Source: Acidimicrobiaceae bacterium (GTDB taxonomy: Bacteria; Actinomycetota; Acidimicrobiia; Acidimicrobiales; Bog-793). From it: a stretch of 34,520 nt of DNA. The stretch spans positions 1-34,520 of the forward strand of contig DAHUXW010000051.1 of the NCBI GenBank assembly GCA_027306925.1, in the 5' to 3' direction. Numbering within the stretch: position 1 is the stretch's first letter; every line of letters begins with the position of its first letter. Shown here one piece after another: positions 14,719 through 21,626 of this stretch. A program made the translations under genes and the position numbers. The notes below the pieces were generated by a model that was given only the letters and a program-made list of their open reading frames with translations, ran no database searches and had not been told where the DNA came from.

Positions 14719-16794
14719 GTGACGGCGGTCGGCGCGCTCTCGCGCGCGCTCCACGCCGGCGGCGGCTCGACGATCGGCGGGCGCATCGGGCTCGCGCTCG
14801 ACCCGGACCTGCTCGCGTCGCTCGCGGTCGGGCGCGAGGTCGCGCTCGTGTCCGGGACGAACGGCAAGACGACGACGACGCGCCTGCTCGTGGAGGCGCT
14901 CGGGGGGCCGGGCGAGGTCGCGACCTCGCTCGCCGGCGCGAACATGCCCGGCGGGCTCGTCGCAGCCCTCGCGCCGGCCCGCGACGGCGAGCCCGCGGTG
15001 CTCGAGGTCGACGAGGGCTACCTGCGCGACGTCGCGCGCGCCGTGCGCCCGCGCGCCGTCGTCGCGCTGAACCTCTCTCGCGACCAGCTCGACCGCGTCT
15101 CGGAGGTGCGGATGGTCGCGGCACGCTGGCGCGACGCGTTCGCCGAGCTCGACACGACCGTCGTCGCGAACTGCGACGACCCGCTCGTCGCGTGGTCGGC
15201 TGGAGCGGCGCGCGACGTCGTCTGGGTGGCCGCGGGAGGGACCTGGCACGCGGACGCCCACCACTGCCCCGTGTGCGACGCGGAGATCCGGTTCGCGGCG
15301 CCCGGCGAGGCCGCCGGCTGGTCCTGTCGCTGCGGCTTCGCCCGCCCCACGCCTCGCGCCGTGCTCGAGGGCGGCTCGCTCGTCCTCGACGGGCGCGCGT
15401 CGCCGATCGACCTGGCACTTCCAGGGCGGTTCAACCGGGCCAACGCGGCGATGGCCGCCGTCGCGGCGACCGTGCTCGGGCGGAACCTGGACGAGGCGAC
15501 TTCGGCCGTCTCCCGGGTCGGAGAGGTCGCGGGCAGGTTCGCGGTCGTGCGCGACGGAGCGATCGACGTCCGGCTCCTGCTCGCGAAGAACCCGGCCGGG
15601 TGGAGCGAGCTCATCGAGATGGTCGCGTCGGGCGCGCGACCCGTCGCCGTCGCGATCAACGCCAGGGACGCGGACGGTCACGACCCCTCGTGGCTCTGGG
15701 ACGTCGACTTCGAACGACTCGGCGGCTCGACCGTCGTCGCGACCGGCGAGCGCCGCCACGACCTCGCGGTTCGCCTGCGGTACGCGGGTGTCGCCCACCG
15801 CGTCGTCGAGGACCAGGTCGAGGCCGTGCATCTCGCGGCCGTCGCCGGGGGGGTCGACTACGTCGGCAACTACACGGCGTTCCAGCAGCTGAGGCGATCC
15901 CTCGCCGCCGCGCGTCGCGTCGAACGACCGCCCGCGCCCGACCCGGGCGTGCTCCGGCCGCCGGGGCCCGCGGTCGCCGCGCGCGCCCCCGGGCGCGCGA
16001 GTGCCCGTCGCGAGCGGCTCACGGTCGTCGTCGTCCACCCGGACCTGCTCGGGACCTACGGCGACGGTGGGAACGGGGCCGTGCTCGCGAGCCGGGCCGC
16101 ATGGCGTGGTCTCGCGGTCGAGCTCGTGCTCGCGACCTCCGACGCCCCGCTGCCGCGCGGCGGCGACCTCTACTGCCTCGGCGGCGGCGAGGACGGACCG
16201 CAGGGGCGCTCGGCCGCGCTGCTCGCGGACGGGGCGCTCGAGCGCGCGATGGACCACGGCGCGACGGTTCTCGCCGTGTGCGCCGGCTTCCAGATCGTCG
16301 GGACGACGTTCGCCGGGCCCGGCGGCGCGCCCCAGCACGGGATCGGGCTCGTCGACGTCGAGAGCGTGCGCGGCACCGGCCGCCGTGCGGTCGGCGAGGT
16401 CGTCGTCGAGAGCGTCGAACACGCGGCGAAGGGCGGCAACGGCTTCGCCCTGGACGCGGGCCTCCTGCTCTCGGGCTTCGAGAACCATGCGGGCGTCACC
16501 CGCCTCGGTCCGGGCGTGGCCCCGCTCGGGCGGGTCCGGTCGGGCGCGGGCAACGGGGCGGGCGCGGCCGGCCGGCCGGAGGGCGCGGTCACCGGTCGGG
16601 TCGTCTGCACCTACCTCCACGGACCGGTGCTCGCGCGCAACCCCGCGCTCGCGGATCGGCTTCTCGCGTCCGCGACCGGGGCCGCGCTCGCGCCCCTCGA
16701 CGACACGGAGGAGGACCTCCTGCGGCACGAACGGCTGCGAGGCGCGACAGGGAGATTGCGACCCGGCATAGGGTCTCTCGTGCGGGTAAGGTGA
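14719..16794 (+). CDS. MurT-GatD fusion: lipid II isoglutaminyl synthase in a single polypeptide
   Basis: MurT and GatD amidate the alpha-carboxyl of D-Glu in lipid II to D-isoglutamine, using glutamine and ATP at the membrane face. They are normally two adjacent genes. Here one uninterrupted frame carries both: a Mur-ligase half with P-loop GTNGKTTT (46-53), a four-Cys zinc ribbon (CPVC at 183, CRC at 203), DUF1727 with DGHDPSWLWDVDF (about 319); a Pro/Ala/Arg-rich linker (about 395-430); and a class I glutamine amidotransferase half with HPDLLGTYGDGGN, nucleophile Cys in CAGFQ (C521), ENHAG and catalytic His in YLHGP (H634). The start is uncertain: GTG 14719 begins the conserved region, while GTG 14683 or 14686 lies nearer GGAGGAG. 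The stop overlaps the ctaB start region. Confidence 0.9.
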   Translation: MTAVGALSRALHAGGGSTIGGRIGLALDPDLLASLAVGREVALVSGTNGKTTTTRLLVEALGGPGEVATSLAGANMPGGLVAALAPARDGEPAVLEVDEGYLRDVARAVRPRAVVALNLSRDQLDRVSEVRMVAARWRDAFAELDTTVVANCDDPLVAWSAGAARDVVWVAAGGTWHADAHHCPVCDAEIRFAAPGEAAGWSCRCGFARPTPRAVLEGGSLVLDGRASPIDLALPGRFNRANAAMAAVAATVLGRNLDEATSAVSRVGEVAGRFAVVRDGAIDVRLLLAKNPAGWSELIEMVASGARPVAVAINARDADGHDPSWLWDVDFERLGGSTVVATGERRHDLAVRLRYAGVAHRVVEDQVEAVHLAAVAGGVDYVGNYTAFQQLRRSLAAARRVERPPAPDPGVLRPPGPAVAARAPGRASARRERLTVVVVHPDLLGTYGDGGNGAVLASRAAWRGLAVELVLATSDAPLPRGGDLYCLGGGEDGPQGRSAALLADGALERAMDHGATVLAVCAGFQIVGTTFAGPGGAPQHGIGLVDVESVRGTGRRAVGEVVVESVEHAAKGGNGFALDAGLLLSGFENHAGVTRLGPGVAPLGRVRSGAGNGAGAAGRPEGAVTGRVVCTYLHGPVLARNPALADRLLASATGAALAPLDDTEEDLLRHERLRGATGRLRPGIGSLVRVR

Positions 16795-16799
16795 TGCGA

Positions 16800-17726
16800 A
16801 TGGATGCCAGCGCGGGCATCGGGGGAGTCGGAGGCGAGCTGCTCACGCCGCTGGGCTGGAGTGAGCGCGCGAAGGCCTACGTCGCTCTCACGAAGCCGAG
16901 GATCATCGAGCTCCTGCTCATCACCACGATCCCGACGATGTTCGTCGCGGCGCGGCGCCTGCCCTCGGCCGGCCTCGTCGCCCTGACGCTGGTCGGCGGA
17001 GCGCTCGCGGCCGGCGGTGCGAACGCGATGAACATGGTCTACGACCGCGACATCGACGCGATCATGGAGCGCACGAAGAACCGACCGCTCGTGACCGGGG
17101 CCATCTCGCCGCGGGCCGCGCTCGTGTTCGCCGTGTCGCTCGAGGTCGCGTCCTTCCTCCTGCTGTGGAGCACGGTGAACCTGCTGTCCGCGGTGCTCGC
17201 GGTCTCGGCAACGGCCTTCTACGTCGGCGTGTACACGATGTGGCTGAAGCGCTCGTCGCCGCAGAACATCGTGATCGGCGGCGCGGCGGGCGCCGTGCCC
17301 GTCCTCGTCGGGTGGAGCGCGGTCACGGGCCACCTCGCGCTCGCCCCGCTCGTGCTGTTCGGCATCATCTTCCTCTGGACGCCGCCGCACTTCTGGGCGC
17401 TCGCGGTCCGCTACCGGGACGACTACGCGGCTGCGCACGTCCCGATGCTTCCCGCGATCGTCGACCTTCCGAAGGTCGTGCGTCAGATGATCATCTACAC
17501 GGTCGCGCTGTGGGCGCTGTCCGCGACGCTCGCGCCGGTCGCGCACCTCGGCCCCGTGTTCTTCGGGATCACGATGGTGCTCGGCGCGGCGTTCTTCTGG
17601 AAGGCGTGGTCGCTGCGCGCCGATGCGAGCCCGAAGCGGGCGATGAAGGTCTTCGGCTTCTCTATCACCTATCTCACGCTCCTGTTCTTCGCGATGGGTG
17701 TCACCGCCGTTGTCCGTCACCCCTGA
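16800..17726 (+). CDS. ctaB: Protohaem IX farnesyltransferase (haem O synthase)
   Basis: CtaB attaches a farnesyl group to haem B, the first step towards haem O and haem A for terminal oxidases. The product has 308 residues with about eight or nine membrane helices. Hallmarks are YVALTKPRIIELLLITTIPT, the Asp-rich prenyl-diphosphate motif NMVYDRDIDAIMERTKNRPL and FLWTPPHFWALA near 195. AAGGTG six bases before ATG 16800 favours this start; ATG 16794, overlapping the murT-gatD stop as TGATG, is the alternative. It opens a plus-strand set of oxidase-assembly genes facing the cox structural operon. No ctaA (haem A synthase) is in the window. Confidence 0.93.
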   Translation: MDASAGIGGVGGELLTPLGWSERAKAYVALTKPRIIELLLITTIPTMFVAARRLPSAGLVALTLVGGALAAGGANAMNMVYDRDIDAIMERTKNRPLVTGAISPRAALVFAVSLEVASFLLLWSTVNLLSAVLAVSATAFYVGVYTMWLKRSSPQNIVIGGAAGAVPVLVGWSAVTGHLALAPLVLFGIIFLWTPPHFWALAVRYRDDYAAAHVPMLPAIVDLPKVVRQMIIYTVALWALSATLAPVAHLGPVFFGITMVLGAAFFWKAWSLRADASPKRAMKVFGFSITYLTLLFFAMGVTAVVRHP

Positions 17727-18342
17727 CCTGACAGGGACCCGGCACGAGGCGCCGGAAGGAGTCGAGGGCGGCGGCGCGCCCGGCCGCCGCGCGCGCTGGC
17801 CTCTCGCCGTCGTGCTCGTCGCGGCCGTCGGGCTGGCCGCCTTCGTCGTCTACGCGGTGGCCTCCGCGGGGCGCGCGAAGCCACCGGTCGGGTCTGGGCT
17901 CCCGACGGTCCCCGCGGGCCGGGTCGCCGCGTCGTTCTCGCTCCCCCGACTCGGAGGCGGCGCGCCCGTCACCCTCGCGGCGTTCCGAGGCAGGCCGACG
18001 ATCGTGAACTTCTTCGCCTCGTGGTGCGCCGACTGCCGGGCGGAGCTCGCTGCGTTCGGCGCCGTCTCACGCACTGACGGTCGCCGCGTGAACTTCGTCG
18101 GCGTCGACGCCAACGACACGAACCTCACGCTCGCGCGATCGCTCCTCGCCCACGCGGGCGCACGCTTCCCGGTCGCGGTCGACGCGAACGGCTCGGTGGC
18201 GAGCGGGAAGTACCTGGTGACGGCGCTCCCCGTGACGTTCTTTCTCAGCTCCTCGGGGCGGGTCGTCGGCGAGGTGTTCGGCACGCAGAGTCGCGGGACT
18301 CTCGACAGCTGGGTCGCGAAGCTGACGTCGCGCGCCGGATGA
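17698..18342 (+). CDS. TlpA/ResA-like membrane-anchored thioredoxin
   Basis: This is an extracytoplasmic thiol-disulfide reductase, probably keeping cysteines of CuA or SCO proteins reduced. The 214-residue product has a single N-terminal anchor (about 34-56) and an AhpC/TlpA-type thioredoxin domain with FFASWCADCRAE (redox pair C110, C113) and the cis-Pro segment ALPVTFFL. GTG 17698 overlaps the end of ctaB by 29 bases; TTG 17710 is a possible later start. Its stop overlaps the next gene's ATG (ATGA). Placement between ctaB and a SCO1-like gene supports a role in oxidase assembly rather than general cytochrome c maturation, but that is inference. Confidence 0.85.
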   Translation: MSPPLSVTPDLTGTRHEAPEGVEGGGAPGRRARWPLAVVLVAAVGLAAFVVYAVASAGRAKPPVGSGLPTVPAGRVAASFSLPRLGGGAPVTLAAFRGRPTIVNFFASWCADCRAELAAFGAVSRTDGRRVNFVGVDANDTNLTLARSLLAHAGARFPVAVDANGSVASGKYLVTALPVTFFLSSSGRVVGEVFGTQSRGTLDSWVAKLTSRAG

Positions 18343-19166
18343 CGGCCGACGGTGTCGGGGCGGAGCAGCCCGCGCGCGTCGGTTCCGACGCCGATGCGGC
18401 CCGACGGGCGGCCGCGCTCGCGGCTCCTCGCGTCCCGCGCAAGTTCGTCGTGTGGGCGGCCGTGGCGGTCGTCGTGCTGGCCGGCGGCGGCATGCTGCTC
18501 GAGCGGGTGTTCACGAGCGTCGGCCTGAACTCCTACTCCATCAGCGCCTCCTCGTCGGCCTCGCCGGGCAAGCGGGCCTCGAAGTCCGCCGTCGTCCCGC
18601 TGCGGTCGTTCATGGGGATCACGGCAGGCTCCGGCGCCCTCGGTCCTGCGCTCTCGCTCACCGACCAGCGCGGGCGGAGCGTCACGCTCGAGTCGCTGCG
18701 CGGCCGGGTCGTCGTGCTCACGTTCTTCGACGCTGGCTGCGACGACATCTGCCCGGTCCTCGGCGCCGAGATCCGTCGGGCCGAGTCCCAGCTCGGCGCG
18801 AAGGCCTCCACGGTCGCGTTCGTCGCCGTGAACACCGATCCCCGGACGCTCTCGGTCGCCGCGACCGCGCGCACGAGCTCCCGCCTCGGCCTCGCGTCAC
18901 GGCCGAACTGGTACTTCCTCACGGGCTCGCTCGCTTCGCTCGACACCGTGTGGACTCGCTACGGCATCACGGTCGAGGTCGCACGAGCGACCCACCAGGT
19001 CGCGCACACGGAGCTCATGATCTTCCTCGACCGCACGCTGCACGAACGGATCGAGGCGACGCCCGTCGGCGACCAGAAGCGCGGCGGCACCACGACCCTG
19101 CCGGCTGCGAGCATCGTGCGCTTCGGCGACGGGATCGCCAGCTACGCGCGCACGCTCCTCCACTGA
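18339..19166 (+). CDS. SCO1/SenC-like copper chaperone for oxidase assembly
   Basis: SCO proteins deliver copper to the CuA site of oxidase subunit II. The 275-residue product has a long hydrophilic cytoplasmic N-terminus, one membrane anchor (about 36-57) and a thioredoxin-like domain. Its CxxxCP motif is FFDAGCDDICP (C134, C138), and a His follows in HQVAHTELMIFLD (H219/H223), matching the Cys-Cys-His copper site. The segment following the anchor is Ser-rich. ATG 18339 overlaps the upstream stop by four bases. The copper target would be CoxB in the facing operon. Confidence 0.85.
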   Translation: MTADGVGAEQPARVGSDADAARRAAALAAPRVPRKFVVWAAVAVVVLAGGGMLLERVFTSVGLNSYSISASSSASPGKRASKSAVVPLRSFMGITAGSGALGPALSLTDQRGRSVTLESLRGRVVVLTFFDAGCDDICPVLGAEIRRAESQLGAKASTVAFVAVNTDPRTLSVAATARTSSRLGLASRPNWYFLTGSLASLDTVWTRYGITVEVARATHQVAHTELMIFLDRTLHERIEATPVGDQKRGGTTTLPAASIVRFGDGIASYARTLLH

Positions 19167-19178
19167 CAGGACTTCTCG

Positions 19179-19826
19179 ATGCCGACGACCGCCACCCGGA
19201 CCGACGACGCCTCACCGTTCGCCCCCCCGCCGCCGCGACCGTGGTACCGGCGGCGAGCGACACTTCTCGTCGCGGTGCTAGCGGTCGTCGTCGCCGTCAC
19301 CGTGGTCACGGACCTCCCGACCCGTCCGACGCACACGAACGACGTCGCGACCGCCCAGTCGGTGATCACCGAGGCCGTGAACGACACGAAGCCGTGCAAC
19401 CTCGGCATGACCGAGGCCTTCGGCTTCTACGCGGACGTCACGACCGGGCACATCACCGCCGCCCATCGCGCCCAGATTCCCGCGCTGATCCGCGACGACC
19501 TCGATGCGTGCTCCTACACGAACGCCAGCATCGACGACCTCGCGGGCATCGACAACCCCTCGTCGCCCACCGGTCGCCGCCTGAACGTCATCGCCACCGA
19601 CGTCCTCGTGTGGTGCGATCCTGACGCGCTCACGGCGATCGGGGAGATCACGGTCCTGCTCGACCACCCGCACGACTCCGCGGCGCTCGCGAAGCTCGCG
19701 AGCGCGGAACGGCTCCTCACCGCGGACCGGGCCCGGTCCCTGGCGGCCATCGCCAGCCTCGCGCGCACGCTCGGCACGACATTCCACACGAAGCTCGAGC
19801 TCGTCACCGCGCCCCACAGCGCGTAG
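19179..19826 (+). CDS. Unknown single-pass membrane protein in the oxidase-assembly gene set
   Basis: I do not recognise this 215-residue protein. It has a Pro-rich cytoplasmic N-terminus (FAPPPPRPWYRRR), one membrane helix (about 28-44) and an outward domain of about 170 residues. That domain contains three Cys (KPCNLG, DACSYT, VWCDPD), a mostly helical second half and a possible small all-alpha core. It starts 12 bases after the SCO1-like stop and ends the plus-strand run, converging with ctaG. Position suggests co-transcription with ctaB, the thioredoxin and SCO1 genes, so an oxidase-linked role is possible but unproven. Confidence 0.7.
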   Translation: MPTTATRTDDASPFAPPPPRPWYRRRATLLVAVLAVVVAVTVVTDLPTRPTHTNDVATAQSVITEAVNDTKPCNLGMTEAFGFYADVTTGHITAAHRAQIPALIRDDLDACSYTNASIDDLAGIDNPSSPTGRRLNVIATDVLVWCDPDALTAIGEITVLLDHPHDSAALAKLASAERLLTADRARSLAAIASLARTLGTTFHTKLELVTAPHSA

Positions 19827-19890
19827 CGACCAGCCCGGGACCGTGCGGCCGCTCCGGGCGTCGCCGCCGGACGCGACGTGTCTCGGCGCC

Positions 19891-20742
19891 TCAGCCCCGT
19901 GGAGCGCCCGGCCCCTCCGGCCGGCCGCCGACGTCACTCGGCCCGTCCGGAGCGTCCGACGGGCTGCCCCAGCTCAGGCGCCGCTCCGCGCGGAGAAGCT
20001 GGCGCATCTCGTCGTCCGGGTCCTCGCTGTCCTTCAACCAGGCCATGAGGTTCGACAGCACGGCCGGCAGGTACGCCATGGCCGGGATCACCCAGAGCGC
20101 GCCCGCAGCGAGCTGCTGGTCCGCGATCAGGCTGAGGCCCGAGCTCGGCGTGTGCACGTACGCGTGGTACCAGGAGACGTGCGAGAAGCCGAGGAGGTAG
20201 CCGATCATCCACGTGATCCACATCGCGACGACCGTCACGCCGAGCCGCATCGGGTACGCGGACCGCGGCACGAACGGCGGCGACACGACGATCTCGAGCC
20301 ACAGGAGCACACCGAGCACGAGCAGCGTCGCGGCCTCCAGCAGCGACAGTCCCGCGATCCGCCGGAGCGCGTCCACCGACGGCGGGATCCGCCACCCGAT
20401 CACCGCAGCGAGGTACGCGACGAGATAGGCGATGCTCCGCACCGGGCTGCGATGACGCCGGCGTGCGGTCGCGACTCGGGCGAAGAACGGCAACCGGGCG
20501 CGCTCCCGGCCGGGACCCGCTCCGGTGACCGCAAGCAGGTGGTCCGACCCGGACCACGGCGCGGACACCACCACGAGCACCGGCACGAGGACCGCGAGCA
20601 CCGCGAACTGCACGGTCTCGGCGACCACGTAGCGACGGGCGAGGACGCCGACCGGCGGCGCGAGCACGACCAGCGCGTGGACGAGCGCAGCCCCGAGAAG
20701 AGTCCACGTCGCCCTCGATCGACCGGTCCCGGGCCGGCTCAC
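19891..20742 (-). CDS. ctaG: CtaG-like (Caa3-type) cytochrome oxidase assembly membrane protein
   Basis: Caa3_CtaG-family proteins are multi-pass membrane factors linked to copper-centre assembly of aa3/caa3 oxidases in Gram-positive bacteria. The product has about seven helices; recognised segments include SAPWSGSDHLLAV, MWITWMIGYLLGFSHVSWYH and ADQQLAAGALWVIP, with several His that could bind copper. The ORF-track start, GTG 20790, lies inside the 40-residue gene upstream. GTG 20742, 14 bases after that gene's stop and preceded by AGGGG, gives 283 residues and is my choice. The hydrophilic C-terminal tail is Glu/Arg- then Gly/Pro-rich. Confidence 0.85.
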   Translation of the reverse strand: MSRPGTGRSRATWTLLGAALVHALVVLAPPVGVLARRYVVAETVQFAVLAVLVPVLVVVSAPWSGSDHLLAVTGAGPGRERARLPFFARVATARRRHRSPVRSIAYLVAYLAAVIGWRIPPSVDALRRIAGLSLLEAATLLVLGVLLWLEIVVSPPFVPRSAYPMRLGVTVVAMWITWMIGYLLGFSHVSWYHAYVHTPSSGLSLIADQQLAAGALWVIPAMAYLPAVLSNLMAWLKDSEDPDDEMRQLLRAERRLSWGSPSDAPDGPSDVGGRPEGPGAPRG

Positions 20743-20756
20743 ACCGGCCCCTGGGG

Positions 20757-20879
20757 TCAACGTGTCGGTCGACGCTGGAAGAATCCCCACAGGCAGTAGA
20801 CGAGCAGCGACCCGACGGGGATCGCGAAGGTCAGTGACTGGGGACCAGCCCAGCTGAACGAGCTCGAAGCCAGGATCAC
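20757..20879 (-). CDS. 40-residue single-helix membrane peptide in the cox operon (not in ORF track)
   Basis: Reading the minus strand from GTG 20879 to TGA 20757 gives 40 codons. The protein starts VILASSSFSWAGPQSLTFAI, continues with a hydrophobic stretch PVGSLLVYCLWGFF and ends QRRPTR. GGAGGT stands six bases before the GTG, one of the best ribosome sites in the region. The layout (one helix, positive C-terminal end inside) is that of small accessory subunits of haem-copper oxidases. It lies between coxC and ctaG on the same strand with short gaps. I do not recognise a named family. The ORF track omits it because it is shorter than 60 residues. Confidence 0.7.
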   Translation of the reverse strand: MILASSSFSWAGPQSLTFAIPVGSLLVYCLWGFFQRRPTR

Positions 20880-20963
20880 CGCGCTACCTCCACGATCGCC
20901 GCTCGGACAAGGACGCGGGCGCGAGGCACCCGCCGGCAGCTGCGCCGCGCACCGGTCACCTCG

Positions 20964-21626
20964 TCAGACCACCACATAGAACAGCACCCAGAACACGAGG
21001 TTCACGAGCGCCGCGAGACCGAGGAACGTCGTGCACCCCTCGAGGTTCGCACGGAACAGCCGAGCCGGGGGCTGGGTCGAACGCGACGGCCCGCCGTCCT
21101 CGGCGACCGCACGTCGCAGCCTGATCGAACGGGCGAGCAGCGTCTCGAGCCAGTAGGCGCTCATCAGCAACAGTGCCGTGTTCAACCCGGCCCAGCCGAT
21201 GAACGTCGAGGAGTAGCCGCTCGCACCCGGGAAGAAGGGCATGCGCGTGAGCTCCCAGATCTGCATGCCCGCCGCCAGCAGCAGCGAGCCGACGCCGATC
21301 CAGCCGCTCACCTCCCAGTCGACCACGAGACCCTTGCGCATGCGCAAGGTCCCGTAGTAGTTGACGAGCGCTCCGAACACGGTGATCGCGAACACCGACG
21401 CCCCGATCGAGGTCGGCGCGGTCATCCCGTGCGGGCGCCAGAGGCCCGCGTCGTTGGCCGAGCGGAGGTAGAAGTACGCGAACGCGAGGCTCGCGAACAC
21501 GAACAGGCAGATCCCGACGAGCAGCCTGCTCCCCGTCCAGATCGCCCCCTCGGCCGCCCGCAGCTCGTAGGCCGCCTCTTCGGGCGTGCTCATGAGCTGT
21601 GGCCTCGTAGAGGTCGCCTCAGACAT
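20964..21626 (-). CDS. coxC: Cytochrome c oxidase subunit III
   Basis: Subunit III stabilises subunit I of aa3-type oxidases in the membrane. ATG 21626, with GGGAGGA upstream, gives 220 residues with five hydrophobic helices, as in short bacterial forms. Family features are a first helix ending FAYFYLRSAN, GMQIWELTRMPFF and the C-terminal LEGCTTFLGLAALVNLVFWV. The ATG lies inside the end of coxA (ATGTCTGA, eight-base overlap), so translation is coupled. The ORF-track extension upstream is coxA read in another frame. Confidence 0.88.
   Translation of the reverse strand: MSEATSTRPQLMSTPEEAAYELRAAEGAIWTGSRLLVGICLFVFASLAFAYFYLRSANDAGLWRPHGMTAPTSIGASVFAITVFGALVNYYGTLRMRKGLVVDWEVSGWIGVGSLLLAAGMQIWELTRMPFFPGASGYSSTFIGWAGLNTALLLMSAYWLETLLARSIRLRRAVAEDGGPSRSTQPPARLFRANLEGCTTFLGLAALVNLVFWVLFYVVV

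Noticed and set aside
14362-16728. 788-residue minus-strand ORF opposite murT-gatD
   Set aside because: Its composition (Arg/Glu/Asp/Gly/Ala) is that of an antisense frame; the plus strand carries complete catalytic motifs.
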